A stretch of DNA of 64,000 bases from CALDUY01 sp046350255 (GTDB lineage: Bacteria; Planctomycetota; Planctomycetia; Gemmatales; Gemmataceae): positions 248,001 through 312,000 of the forward strand of contig JAXMAV010000007.1 of the NCBI GenBank assembly GCA_046350255.1, in the 5' to 3' direction. Under the pieces are notes generated by a model, which worked only from the letters and a program-made list of their open reading frames with translations, searched no databases and had not been told where the DNA came from. Position numbers and translations under genes: made by a program. Shown in pieces: positions 25,555 through 34,648 of this stretch (the stretch's first letter is position 1; every line of letters begins with the position of its first letter).

Positions 25555-25776
25555 ATGCCACCCGACTCTAATTCCTCCGGCAACAGGGATCGCCTCCTGC
25601 ATGAGATCCTGGCGGGCATACTTCGAGGGGTGGAATCGGGACATACTCCGAACTGGCAAGCATTACTGGACTGCCACCCAGATGCACGGAAAGACGTGGC
25701 CCGCTTTCTCGCTGGCCTTTCTGCCCTGGTGTGGATGGCCTCGCCGAACAAACCATCATCTCCATGCAGCTCATAA
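25555..25776 (+). CDS. orphan leader segment of a planctomycete Ser/Thr kinase (73 residues)
   Basis: The segment RDRLLHEILAGILRGVESG, followed by WQALLDCHPDARKDVARFL, matches the short helical leader found at the N-terminus of many planctomycete Ser/Thr kinases (pattern: L-x-E-I-L-A-x-Y-L-x-A-x-E-x-G ... L-L-x-x-H-P-x-x-x-x-x-L-x-x-F). No kinase domain follows: the frame stops after 73 codons and a DUF1559 gene starts 33 bases later. It is either a truncated remnant or a small independent protein that mimics the leader. The ribosome site is weak. Confidence 0.5.
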   Translation: MPPDSNSSGNRDRLLHEILAGILRGVESGHTPNWQALLDCHPDARKDVARFLAGLSALVWMASPNKPSSPCSS

Positions 25777-25809
25777 TCCCTGGCCCATAATCAATCTTGT
25801 GGAGTTCAC

Positions 25810-26793
25810 ATGCGCCCAAACCATGTTAATACTCGCAGTGGATTCACGCTGATCGAACTGCTGGTGGTGATTGCCATCATTGCCATCCTCATTGGTTTGC
25901 TATTACCGGCAGTTCAGAAAGTTCGGGAAGCTGCTGCCCGCATGAAGTGCGCCAACAGCCTCAAACAACTCGGCCTCGCCATCCACAACTACCACGACAC
26001 CCATGGCAAATTACCCCCCAGCTACAACATCGAGACTGATTTAACCCGGCCAGACAAACTGTTCCTCAAGTGCATCGTGTCGTGGGGTCCGTTTATCCTT
26101 CCCTACATGGAGCAGGACAACGTGGCCAGACAGTACAACTTCAGTGGCCTTTACGCGGCTCCCTTCGCCGCGCCCCCGAACGACGAATTGATCAAGACCC
26201 GGCTGAATCTACTCATTTGTCCCTCTTCGGTGCGCTCCACGGAGCTATACACCTCGACCTATTTCCCGTTCACCTGGACCTCCTCGGTGTCGGATTACGC
26301 CCCCATCGATCAGATTGAAACGCCAACGGATTTTGGCATCGCCGCCACCTCCCATCCGTTTCGGGGTGCCATGCGTCCGGATATTCGCGGTTTCGCCCCA
26401 GTCCTGGCCCTTTTCGGATTGGTTTCTTATCCCGGCTCGCCTTCTCTTGTGCAGATCTCGTCCATGGATGGCACCTCGAATTCAATTCTGATGGCAGAGA
26501 TTGCCGGGCGACCTGATCTGTACAGGGACGGCAAACTAGTTCCGAACCAGACCACCCTGGGCGGCGGTTGGGGCGACGTCTTCGCGCACACCCATCTTCA
26601 CCGCGATGCCCGCTGTCCGGTCAATTGCACCAATGACAACCTGATCGGCGCCTCCTTCTCCTTCCATCCTGGCGGCGCCAACCACGTCTTCGTGGATGGC
26701 TCCGTGCGCTTCCTCAGCACCCGAGTGAGCTTCAACACCTACGCACGCCTGGTGGCAGTGGATGATGGCTACACCATCGATGGGAATTACTAA
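25810..26793 (+). CDS. DUF1559 prepilin-like protein
   Basis: 327 residues. The N-terminus is a type IV/type II prepilin signal: short basic leader, GFTLIELLVVIAIIAILIGL (cleavage before Phe, Glu at +5), then the invariant planctomycete block LLPAVQKVREAAARMKCANS with LKQLGLAIHNYHDTHGKLP. The body ends with the family signature HPGGANHVFVDGSVRFLS. These H-x-9-DG proteins are very abundant in planctomycetes and are exported and processed by a prepilin peptidase; their surface role is unclear. It is followed after 48 bases by a small lipoprotein, a common pairing. Confidence 0.96.
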   Translation: MRPNHVNTRSGFTLIELLVVIAIIAILIGLLLPAVQKVREAAARMKCANSLKQLGLAIHNYHDTHGKLPPSYNIETDLTRPDKLFLKCIVSWGPFILPYMEQDNVARQYNFSGLYAAPFAAPPNDELIKTRLNLLICPSSVRSTELYTSTYFPFTWTSSVSDYAPIDQIETPTDFGIAATSHPFRGAMRPDIRGFAPVLALFGLVSYPGSPSLVQISSMDGTSNSILMAEIAGRPDLYRDGKLVPNQTTLGGGWGDVFAHTHLHRDARCPVNCTNDNLIGASFSFHPGGANHVFVDGSVRFLSTRVSFNTYARLVAVDDGYTIDGNY

Positions 26794-26841
26794 ACCGCTT
26801 CCGCATTAGCTGGAAATGAAACAGGTGAGGGAGTGCTTTCC

Positions 26842-27288
26842 ATGCGAACGGCGGGTTTTATTCTCGCGGGGATGATCCTTCCGGCTCTGACGGGCTGCGG
26901 CAATGATGCCAAACTCGCCGTCACTCCGGTGCAAGGCGAAATCCTCTTTCAGAAGAAGGATGGCAAAACCATACCCATGGCCGGTGCTCGGGTGATCTTC
27001 CACCCTACTTTCGAGGAGTCCAAATTCCCCGCCTTTCCCGTTGGCAAGGTAAAGGAGGACGGCAGCTTCTCACTGGGAACCTACGCCAGTGAAGATGGCG
27101 CCCCCGAGGGCAACTATGTCGTCACTGTCATCTGGAAGAAGCCGAAAGCGCTCAAGTTCGATTTTTTCGTCAAAAACGCGGAGGGAGAGGATCTGCTGAA
27201 AGGGGCCTATGCCGACGCAAAGCGATCCTCGCTGCGGGTGAAGATACAGGCTGGAACCGCAGTAAAGATCCTCGTGCCGCAACCGTGA
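26842..27288 (+). CDS. small lipoprotein with a carboxypeptidase-regulatory-like beta domain
   Basis: 148 residues from ATG 26842, with GAGGGAG about eight bases upstream. The signal peptide ends in a lipobox (ALTGCG), so the mature Cys should be lipidated. The rest is a beta-sandwich pattern: VTPVQGEILFQKKDG, MAGARVIFHP, GKVKEDGSFSLGTY, EGNYVVTVIW. This is the transthyretin-like/carboxypeptidase-regulatory type that is very common after DUF1559 genes in planctomycetes. Likely periplasmic or outer-membrane; the role is unknown. Confidence 0.88.
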   Translation: MRTAGFILAGMILPALTGCGNDAKLAVTPVQGEILFQKKDGKTIPMAGARVIFHPTFEESKFPAFPVGKVKEDGSFSLGTYASEDGAPEGNYVVTVIWKKPKALKFDFFVKNAEGEDLLKGAYADAKRSSLRVKIQAGTAVKILVPQP

Positions 27289-27374
27289 GACCGAATTGAT
27301 TCAGGCCAGCTAATCCTGCTTCCATTCTTGCCCTTTTATTTCGATGCATGCGAGATCTCTCTGGAGTTTGATCC

Positions 27375-30300
27375 ATGAACGCCGATGGAATTCGCCAGCA
27401 AGACAACCAGGTGGATCCAATCGATTCGACCGGGCCCCGAGGCTTCATCGAAAGAGAGGCGACTTCCGATCACCAGGCGGTTGCCTTGCAAGATTTCGAC
27501 CTTAGTGTGGCCACAACGCCACAGCAGACCGCTGATCTCGCAACGGACACCCCACCTGCACCTTCCCTCTCGGAGGCGGTCGCTCCACCTTCATTGGAGC
27601 GTTATCAGGTCCTGGGCCAACTGGGCAAGGGCGGCATGGGCATCGTCTATCGAGCCCTCGACACCCGCACCCGCCGCGAAGTGGCTCTTAAAACCATGCA
27701 GCGCATGGATGGCGCCTCTCTGGAACTGTTCAAACGGGAATTCCGCTTTCTCCAGGGCGTGTCGCATCCCAATCTGGCTCAACTGTATGAACTGGAATCC
27801 GATGGCTACGAATGGCTGCTGACCATGGAAGTGGTCGAGGGCGTGGACTTTCTTCAATACGTTCGTCCAGGGGCAGCGCCAGGTTCCATGCAGGTTTCGA
27901 TGGCCACCACGGCCGAGTTCGAAGGCGTCCCCCTGGCCCTGAACCATTCTCCCTTGCATCTGGAGCGGCTACGCGAAACTCTGGGACAGTTGGCCGAGGG
28001 AGTGGCGGCGCTGCATGCTCATCGCTGCGTCCATCGTGATCTCAAGCCCGGGAATGTGCGTGTAACCAGAGAGGGACGCGTGGCCGTCCTCGACTTTGGC
28101 CTGGCTACCCAGGTGGGGCCCACTGGCCAGCACTGGCAGGGTGATCAGCGCTTGCAGGGCACCTTGCCCTACATGGCCCCTGAGCAATTTCAATCGCCGC
28201 CGGTCTCGTCCATGGCCAGCGACTGGTACAGCGTCGGTGTGATGCTCTACCAGGCCCTGACCGGCCGATTACCGTTCACCGGCTCTCTCATGAAGATGAT
28301 CCGGGACAAACAAACTACCGATCCCACAGAACCTCGCGCTCTGTTCCCCGACGTTCCATCGGACCTCAACGATCTGTGCCTGGCGCTGCTGCGGCGAACT
28401 CCCGAGGAGCGACCCACCGCAGGTGAGGTGCTTCAACGCATGGGGCGGACCGTAGATATCCTTCCCAGTGCCAGTCCCCTGGCCCGCGAGACGCCCCTCC
28501 TGGGTCGGGAACGTCATCTGCAGTGTTTGAATGAGGCTTACGAGGCCAGCAGGCTGGGCAAACCAGTCCTGGTGACGATCAGCGGTCCGTCGGGTATCGG
28601 CAAGAGTGCCCTCCTCCGGCATTTTCTCGCTGATCAAGACGCCCGGGGAACCATCATTCTGGAAGGTCGCTGTTACGAACATGAGTCGGTTCCCTACAAG
28701 GCTCTGGATCCGGTGGTGGATGTCCTGGTGCAGTATCTTCGCAGCCTGGACCCCGAGGATGTGGCGTCGCTGCTGCCCCGGGACGTCGGTCCGTTGACGC
28801 GTGTCTTTCCCGTGCTGGGACAGGTCGAAGGCTGGGCCGAGGCCGCTAAACGCCAGGTGTTGTCGCCGGACCCCTTCGAGGTTCGGCAACAGGCCTTCGC
28901 CGGGTTAAAGGAGTTGCTGAGTCGACTGGGAGAGCGCCATCCGATTGTCATCTATATTGACGACCTGCAATGGGGAGACACCGACAGTGCTCGCATCCTC
29001 ACCGATCTTTTACTGCCGCCCGAGCCCCCTGCATTGCTGTGGCTGGTCTCGCATCGCAGTGAGGATACCGACAGCCCCTGTCTGCGCGCCTTGACGAAAG
29101 CGCTGGAAGAAGGAAAGGACCTGGATCAGCGCGCCTTGCCCATACTGCCGCTCACCGAGGCCGAAACGCGCGAACTGGTGCGCCAACTTCTGGGAGATGA
29201 GGGAGAACCGCACGCGGCGGGCATCCACCGGGAGTCTGGCGGCAATCCCTTCTTCATCACCGAATTGATCCAGGGGATCCAGGCCAACGCCGGTCGAGTG
29301 GAGGGCGCAACACCACAGGGCGAGATCACCCTGGAAGGATTGATCCGGGCTCGCGTGGGTCGTCTGCCAGAGGGAGCCCAACGTCTCCTGGAAGTGGTGG
29401 CGGTATCAGGCCGGCCGATTGGTGAACGTGAAATCTGCCAGGCGGCCGGGGCTGGTGCGGACGCCCGGACCTTGCTGGCGCGATTGGAGGTGGGCCGATT
29501 TGTACGCGGTACGCATCTGGGCGAACAACTGCGAGTGGAGACGTACCACGACCGTATTCGAGAAACTGTAACCGCCGGACTGGCACCAGTAGTGTTGCGT
29601 GGTCATCACGGGCGATTAGCGCTGGCGCTGGAGGAGTCGGGGCAAGGCGATCTGGAAGAAGTGGCCGGGCATTTTGAGGGAGCGGGGGAGTCGGAGAAAG
29701 CCGGCGGCTATTATGGACGGGCCGGAGATCGAGCGGCCGGGAGCATGGCGTTCGACCATGCGGCAGGGTTGTACCAGAAGGCAATGGAACTGCGACCGGT
29801 TCAGGGTGTCGAGGCAAGAGAACTGCGCAAGAAACTGGCTGATGCCCTGGCCAATGCCGGGCGCGGGGCAGAGGCAGGACCAATCTACCTGGCAGCTGCC
29901 GAGGGGACGGAGGGTCGAGAGGCGGTAGAGTTGCGCCGGCAGGCTGCGGACCAATTCTTGTTGGCGGGGCACGTGAAGGAGGGGATGGATATACTTGAGA
30001 CGCTCCTGCACTCGGTAGGTTTGCGGCTGATCAAAACCAAATGGCAAGCCATTCTCTCCATCATGAAAGAAAGACTGTATATCAAGTTGCGAGGTCTGAA
30101 CTTTACAGAACGATCCCCTGAATCAATCCCCAAAGAAGAACTTCTGCGAATCGATGTATGCGACCTGGCTGGTTACCGCACCGCCCTGATCGATATGGCG
30201 CAGCATCTCGTTTACCAAACCAAACTTGTCGGGCTGACCTTGAATGCCGGGGAACCTTCTCGTCTTATCGAAGGGCTTGGCACCGAAGCCTTCTTGACCG

Positions 30301-31310
30301 CATCCGAAGGGCTATCGAGTCTAGTTCGCGCAGATCAAATCAGGAAACAAGCCATTACTCTGGCAGAACGCGTGAACAATCCTCTTCTACTTGCCAAGGC
30401 CCATTTGTGGAGCGGATATACCGCCTGGACCGCTGGGGCATGGAAAGAAGGTCAGGCCCGATTTGCACTCGCTGAGGACATAGCGACTCGCAACCATGTT
30501 CTGGCAGGAGTCGGAATTACCAAGCTGTTGCATGGCTGGATTGATTGCCTGATGATGCTCGGTCAATGGAAAGACATCAGTCATGACCTACCTGGTTGGA
30601 TTGCTGATGCCCGCCGGCGAAAAGATCCCTTCGCCTTATGCACCTTGTTGGTACACTCCTACATTCTTTTCCTTGCCTCAGACCAACCCGACAAAGTAGA
30701 TGAAGTATTGAAGGAGTCATGGGAACAGTGGCCCCAACCAGGCAATGTGATGGGCACTTACTGGAGCTTTTACGGACGGACCGAAGCATACTTATACAGG
30801 GGAGAAAACCGTCAGGCGTGGGAATACCTCAGTCGAGAGAGAGCCGCATTGAACCGCACCACCATGTATGAATCATTTTTGATCTTGTACCTGTTTATGA
30901 TGCATCTTCAGGCTCGTACCACCCTGGCGACTGCTTCGGCAGAGCCTGCAGGGGGAGGCTATTTCAGTCGCCGCGCCCGTTTACTCCGGTCTGCCGGACG
31001 CGAAGCCAGGCGGATCGAGAGAAAGAACATGCCATGGTCAAATCCGCTGGCCAAATTGATTCGAGCGGGCATTGCAAACTTGAAAGGACACCAAGCTAAC
31101 GCTGTATTACTCCTCAATACCGCTGAAGAGGATCTCCTCGGTTCGGATATGCATCTATACGCTGCCGCCGCGCGCCGACAAAGAGGCTCTTTACTCGGCG
31201 GAGATCAGGGCGCCGACCTTGTTTCTTCCGCCGATGCCTTCATGCACGAACAGGGAATCCTCCGCCCCGATCGCATTGCCGCCATGCTCATCCCAGGCTT
31301 TGCGAGGTGA
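27375..31310 (+). CDS. Ser/Thr kinase fused to an AAA-type ATPase and a long helical-repeat region
   Basis: 1311 residues, no membrane helix. Kinase domain at about 77-365: LGQLGKGGMGIVYRALD, ATP Lys106, HRDLKPGN near 220, DFG near 240, GTLPYMAPEQ. An ATPase module follows (about 375-650) with Walker A GPSGIGKSA (about 403) and Walker B IVIYIDDLQWGD, as in MalT/PknK-like STAND-type regulators. The remaining 600 residues look like TPR-type helical hairpins (GYYGRAGDRAAGSMAFDHA, LYQKAMELRP). The architecture is like PknK and the kinase-ATPase regulators of myxobacteria and planctomycetes, but it lacks a DNA-binding C-terminus. The later third (from about 30000) is less GC-rich than the first. 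It probably integrates a cytoplasmic signal; targets are unknown. Confidence 0.93.
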   Translation: MNADGIRQQDNQVDPIDSTGPRGFIEREATSDHQAVALQDFDLSVATTPQQTADLATDTPPAPSLSEAVAPPSLERYQVLGQLGKGGMGIVYRALDTRTRREVALKTMQRMDGASLELFKREFRFLQGVSHPNLAQLYELESDGYEWLLTMEVVEGVDFLQYVRPGAAPGSMQVSMATTAEFEGVPLALNHSPLHLERLRETLGQLAEGVAALHAHRCVHRDLKPGNVRVTREGRVAVLDFGLATQVGPTGQHWQGDQRLQGTLPYMAPEQFQSPPVSSMASDWYSVGVMLYQALTGRLPFTGSLMKMIRDKQTTDPTEPRALFPDVPSDLNDLCLALLRRTPEERPTAGEVLQRMGRTVDILPSASPLARETPLLGRERHLQCLNEAYEASRLGKPVLVTISGPSGIGKSALLRHFLADQDARGTIILEGRCYEHESVPYKALDPVVDVLVQYLRSLDPEDVASLLPRDVGPLTRVFPVLGQVEGWAEAAKRQVLSPDPFEVRQQAFAGLKELLSRLGERHPIVIYIDDLQWGDTDSARILTDLLLPPEPPALLWLVSHRSEDTDSPCLRALTKALEEGKDLDQRALPILPLTEAETRELVRQLLGDEGEPHAAGIHRESGGNPFFITELIQGIQANAGRVEGATPQGEITLEGLIRARVGRLPEGAQRLLEVVAVSGRPIGEREICQAAGAGADARTLLARLEVGRFVRGTHLGEQLRVETYHDRIRETVTAGLAPVVLRGHHGRLALALEESGQGDLEEVAGHFEGAGESEKAGGYYGRAGDRAAGSMAFDHAAGLYQKAMELRPVQGVEARELRKKLADALANAGRGAEAGPIYLAAAEGTEGREAVELRRQAADQFLLAGHVKEGMDILETLLHSVGLRLIKTKWQAILSIMKERLYIKLRGLNFTERSPESIPKEELLRIDVCDLAGYRTALIDMAQHLVYQTKLVGLTLNAGEPSRLIEGLGTEAFLTASEGLSSLVRADQIRKQAITLAERVNNPLLLAKAHLWSGYTAWTAGAWKEGQARFALAEDIATRNHVLAGVGITKLLHGWIDCLMMLGQWKDISHDLPGWIADARRRKDPFALCTLLVHSYILFLASDQPDKVDEVLKESWEQWPQPGNVMGTYWSFYGRTEAYLYRGENRQAWEYLSRERAALNRTTMYESFLILYLFMMHLQARTTLATASAEPAGGGYFSRRARLLRSAGREARRIERKNMPWSNPLAKLIRAGIANLKGHQANAVLLLNTAEEDLLGSDMHLYAAAARRQRGSLLGGDQGADLVSSADAFMHEQGILRPDRIAAMLIPGFAR

Positions 31311-31528
31311 ATGAACTGCCCGTTGCATACTCGACAGCCGCGTCATGGTCACCCGCCCCCCACACTGGAGTCAGCCGGGGCCGAGGTGGCCGAGATCCCA
31401 GAGCGATGCACCCCGAGATCAGCCTTCACGACGAGAACATCCCCAGTCCTGTCACCGATGATTCAGTGAATCATTGCCAGGTGCAAGGGCGGCCCTGCGA
31501 CAACAGGTGTGGGCCACCGGCACATGTG

Positions 31529-32569
31529 CTACATGGAAAGTGGCAGGAGGCCCGACAAAACCCCCTCGGCGACCGGACGTGGGCACGACCAGACCAGGAA
31601 AAACGAGGCCTGCCGAAGTCGCCGCTCCACCGGGTGCGGTGCGATGAACCCGGCCCCCTTGACCGCCAGCAGCCCGGCCTGGGTCGCCGTCAGGGCGAGC
31701 CGGGTGGCCTCGGCACGCAGGGCGAGTACCGCTTCGGGTTCTGACGAGACCGCCTGCAGATGGAGCCGCGCTCGTGCCGAGGCCAGGGCCTGATCGAACC
31801 GATCAGCCACCACTCCCAGTGCAGGCCGGTGGTGGGATTCCTCGCGGAGATCGTCCGTGGCCGCCTGGGCCAGGCCCAGCGCCAGGGAGGAGGTGTCCAG
31901 CCCGCCCCCGCCGACGTTTCCGAGTACTTGGTCCGCCGGCTGGGTCAGGACATCCTCCCCGGCAACGCTCACCCCGGCGCAGCGCACAGCAGCCGTCCGC
32001 GAGCCGGCCAGCGCTGCCAGGGGCAGTGGCGGCCCAACGCTCAGGCCGGGCCGATCTGTCGGCACGACGAAGAGTGCCTGTCGTCCATCGGGCAGCACTG
32101 CGCCGAGAACCAGCGCGGCTGCCTGGTCGGCCCCAGTCACCCAGGGAGCTTCCCCCTCGAGCCGGTAGCCGCCTCCAGGCTGCGGGGTCGCCAGCAAGGC
32201 GGGTTGGCCATGTTGCCGCGAGGTGGTCAGCTGCGACAATCCCACCGTCAGAAACAGGGCACCGCTGGCCAGCTGAGGTAAGTAGCGTTGTCCCAGATGC
32301 TCCGGCCCGCGCAGCAGATGGCGAACGGCCGCCTCGCGCTGACTGAGGATGAACGCCGTTGTCAGACACGCCCCGGCAAGCGATTCAGACCGTCGGAGCA
32401 GACGCACGGGGTCGGCCTCCGTGCCGCCATACCGGGACGACACACCCGCGGCTAACAACCCGCTGGTGCGAAGAGCATCCCACGACAGAGCCGGCCAGTC
32501 ACAGAGACGGTCGGCATCGTCGGCCCGCGAAGAGAGAACCTGGCGCAAATCCTCTGGAAGATCGTTCAT
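31529..32569 (-). CDS. acyl-CoA dehydrogenase-like flavoprotein
   Basis: About 346 residues (ATG 32569; a GTG at 32581 is possible), somewhat shorter than the usual 380. The family pattern is present: helical N-terminus with LRTSGLLAAGVSSRYGGTEAD; LFLTVGLSQLTTSRQHG at the place of the usual T-E-x-x-x-GSD-x-x flavin loop; middle beta domain with WVTGADQAAALVLGAV; and a C-terminal helical domain. The GSD flavin contact and the catalytic Glu are not clearly recognisable. It may therefore be a dehydrogenase of an unusual substrate, a flavin monooxygenase relative, or a non-catalytic member. It is convergent with the kinase-ATPase gene, with no pathway partner beside it. Confidence 0.75.
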   Translation of the reverse strand: MNDLPEDLRQVLSSRADDADRLCDWPALSWDALRTSGLLAAGVSSRYGGTEADPVRLLRRSESLAGACLTTAFILSQREAAVRHLLRGPEHLGQRYLPQLASGALFLTVGLSQLTTSRQHGQPALLATPQPGGGYRLEGEAPWVTGADQAAALVLGAVLPDGRQALFVVPTDRPGLSVGPPLPLAALAGSRTAAVRCAGVSVAGEDVLTQPADQVLGNVGGGGLDTSSLALGLAQAATDDLREESHHRPALGVVADRFDQALASARARLHLQAVSSEPEAVLALRAEATRLALTATQAGLLAVKGAGFIAPHPVERRLRQASFFLVWSCPRPVAEGVLSGLLPLSM

Positions 32570-32726
32570 CGCCTGAGCCACCCCGCATTGAGGACAACCT
32601 GGGAGCGCGTGACGAACGCCGAGGATCGCCTACCCGGAAGAGGCAGCCCTGCCTGCGGCAGTAGAGGAGACTGGTTAACTGCCAGGTTGTCGAGTGAACC
32701 CAGGCGATTATCGGCCTGCCTGTCGG

Positions 32727-33449
32727 TTAGCTGGAAAGCGCCACGTCGTGGTAGATTTCCTGCACGTCGTCGCATTCGTTCAACATGCCCAGGAACCGCT
32801 CGAACAGGGCCAGTTCGTCCCCGCTGAGTACCTTGCGCGTCAGGGGCAGGAAGGTGATTTCCTGCACGTCCAGCTCGAGGCCAGGGAACGCCTCGAGCAG
32901 GGCGGTTTTGGCCTTGAAGAACTCGGCGGGAGGGGCGAAGACCGTGATGGTGCCGTCCTTGCTTTCAACCTCCTCGACGGCGACGTTTGCCGCGAACATG
33001 GCTTCCAGCACCTTCTCCTCGTTTTTCCCCTCGAACGAAAGAATCGCCACGTGGTCGAACGACATCGCCACCGATCCGATGGCAGCCAGCTTCGACCCTG
33101 TTTTGGTGAAACAGCTGCGCACGTCGGAGATGGTGCGCGTAGGGTTATCGGTCAGACAATCGACGATGATCAGGGCACCACCAGGACCGAATCCCTCGTA
33201 GCGCGCGGGTTGGAAGTCCTCGCCTCCTGTGCCGGAGGCCTTCTGAATCGCCTTGTCGATCACGTGGCTCGGGACGTTTTCGCGCTTCGCACGTTCCACG
33301 AGGGTGCGCAGCACCGGGTTGGCGTCCGGGTCGGGCACGCCATTCCGGGCCGCCACGTAAAGCTGCTTCCCATACCTGGAGTACAGCTTCGACTTCTGAG
33401 CGGCAGTCTTGAAGATCGTCGCCTTGCGCTTCTCAAAAATCCTACCCAT
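32727..33449 (-). CDS. YebC/PmpR family protein
   Basis: 240 residues, full length for the family. The N-terminus (MGRIFEKRKATIFKTAAQK) and the block VPSHVIDKAIQKASGTGGE are diagnostic, as is YEGFGPGGALIIVDCLTDNP. YebC-family proteins were first described as transcriptional regulators. More recent work also assigns members to the ribosome, where they relieve stalling at proline-rich stretches. Which role applies here cannot be read from sequence. Its start overlaps the stop of an upstream hypothetical frame by eight bases. Confidence 0.95.
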   Translation of the reverse strand: MGRIFEKRKATIFKTAAQKSKLYSRYGKQLYVAARNGVPDPDANPVLRTLVERAKRENVPSHVIDKAIQKASGTGGEDFQPARYEGFGPGGALIIVDCLTDNPTRTISDVRSCFTKTGSKLAAIGSVAMSFDHVAILSFEGKNEEKVLEAMFAANVAVEEVESKDGTITVFAPPAEFFKAKTALLEAFPGLELDVQEITFLPLTRKVLSGDELALFERFLGMLNECDDVQEIYHDVALSS

Positions 33450-33912
33450 GCGGATTCTGCCTCATGTTGTCCCAGAAGTGTCGGACCGCGTTTGTCACTG
33501 TTCCGCCATCTTCCAGGATTTGCCCAGGAACCGCAACCTCGTCCTCATCGGCAATCCACCAGTTTCTCCCGCCTCCCCGAGGATCGTGCCACACCCATCC
33601 AGCTGGTGGCGCGAGGTCTTTGGAGCCAGAGTGATGGCTCTGGTTGGATACACCGGGAGAAGGTGACTGGGATGACCGAATGAGACGCACACGGACCATA
33701 CCTTCTAGCAATTTGCTGTCTTCTGTTTTCTTAGAGTTTCCCGACGAGTCCAACAAGCCGAAGTCGTCCACCGTCGGGCCATCTCGCGCGGCGAACTCCC
33801 GCCGACGTTTTTCTTGTGGGGCCCGGGCCGGGTTTGTCTCTGACGACACAAAGGTAGCGCTCGCACCCGAGAGCGCCAAGGGGAGGAGTAATGCCAGGCG
33901 TTCAGGAATCAA
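33442..33912 (-). CDS. hypothetical, possibly exported protein upstream of yebC
   Basis: A 156-residue reading from TTG 33912; the frame is open further upstream but becomes implausibly Arg-rich. The N-terminus has a hydrophobic stretch (LALLLPLALSGASA) that could be a signal peptide. The C-terminal 60 residues (PPAGWVWHDPRGGGRNWWIA, then VPGQILEDGGTVTNAVRHFW) have natural composition. The stop lies within the first codons of the YebC gene (33442-33449), a coupling pattern. No family was recognised. A start at the ATG near 33700, giving a protein of about 85 residues, is an alternative. Confidence 0.4.
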   Translation of the reverse strand: MIPERLALLLPLALSGASATFVSSETNPARAPQEKRRREFAARDGPTVDDFGLLDSSGNSKKTEDSKLLEGMVRVRLIRSSQSPSPGVSNQSHHSGSKDLAPPAGWVWHDPRGGGRNWWIADEDEVAVPGQILEDGGTVTNAVRHFWDNMRQNPHG

Positions 33913-34053
33913 CTCGCCGTAGGGCCGGCATGGCGTTCTACCTGTTGGGCGGCATCTGCGCCTGAGATTTCGCTGGAGCATGAGCGGCCAGGGAGCGAGT
34001 AGCAAGTAGTGGTGACGATGGCGATCACCTTTCGGCCGTCTCATGTCGTTGGG

Positions 34054-34557
34054 TCAGAATGGAGAGGAAGAGGAATGATCGTCGAGGATTTCCCGCAGCC
34101 ACCGCTCCGGGTCCACGCACTCGGCCAACTTGACCTGACGCAGCCGCTGGCAGAAAGCAACGTCGGCCAGGCAACGGAGGAGCCTCTCCCCATCTCGGGC
34201 CACGGCGCCGAGATGCCGCCCCGGCTCAGCAGGCGGAGCCAGAACCAGCACGATGAGGTCCACTGGTTCACCGTCGAGACTGTCGAACTCGACCGGTTGG
34301 CGACAGACGGCCAGGATGCCAAGCGCCCGGGACAGGGATGCATATCTCGCGTGCGGAATGGCCAGGCCGCGTCCAATGCCTGTAGATCCCAGTTGCTCGC
34401 GCCGCAGGACCGCGTCGCGCAGCGCGGGAATGTCCGCGTGAGTAACATGCCCGGCCTCGGCCAGGTGGGTCAGCAACTCTTCCACAAGGTCGCCCTTGGT
34501 CGACGAGGGACCACCGTCGAGAAGGACGGCACAGCAGAGAAGGTCGCTCAGAGACAT
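34054..34557 (-). CDS. PTS EIIA-type (PtsN/fructose-class) phosphocarrier domain protein
   Basis: 167 residues from ATG 34557 (MSLSDLLCCAVLLDG). The EIIA type-2 core is visible: VEELLTHLAEAGH, ALRDAVLRREQLGSTGIG, and RGLAIPHARY, with the phosphorylatable His in the IPHA motif. LIVLVLAPPAEPGRHLGAVA follows. In proteobacteria the stand-alone EIIA-Ntr (PtsN) is regulatory and modulates potassium systems, binding TrkA and KdpD. No EI or HPr gene is nearby. It lies 91 bases after a K+/H+ antiporter gene on the same strand, which supports a link to potassium control. Confidence 0.85.
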   Translation of the reverse strand: MSLSDLLCCAVLLDGGPSSTKGDLVEELLTHLAEAGHVTHADIPALRDAVLRREQLGSTGIGRGLAIPHARYASLSRALGILAVCRQPVEFDSLDGEPVDLIVLVLAPPAEPGRHLGAVARDGERLLRCLADVAFCQRLRQVKLAECVDPERWLREILDDHSSSSPF

Positions 34558-34648
34558 GATGGGACCTTGTTCTCGGGTTAGGGTCGCCCCCAGGCAGATG
34601 GCTCGGACTGCCATTCACTGCACACCAGCAGGACTCGACGTTAGCGGA

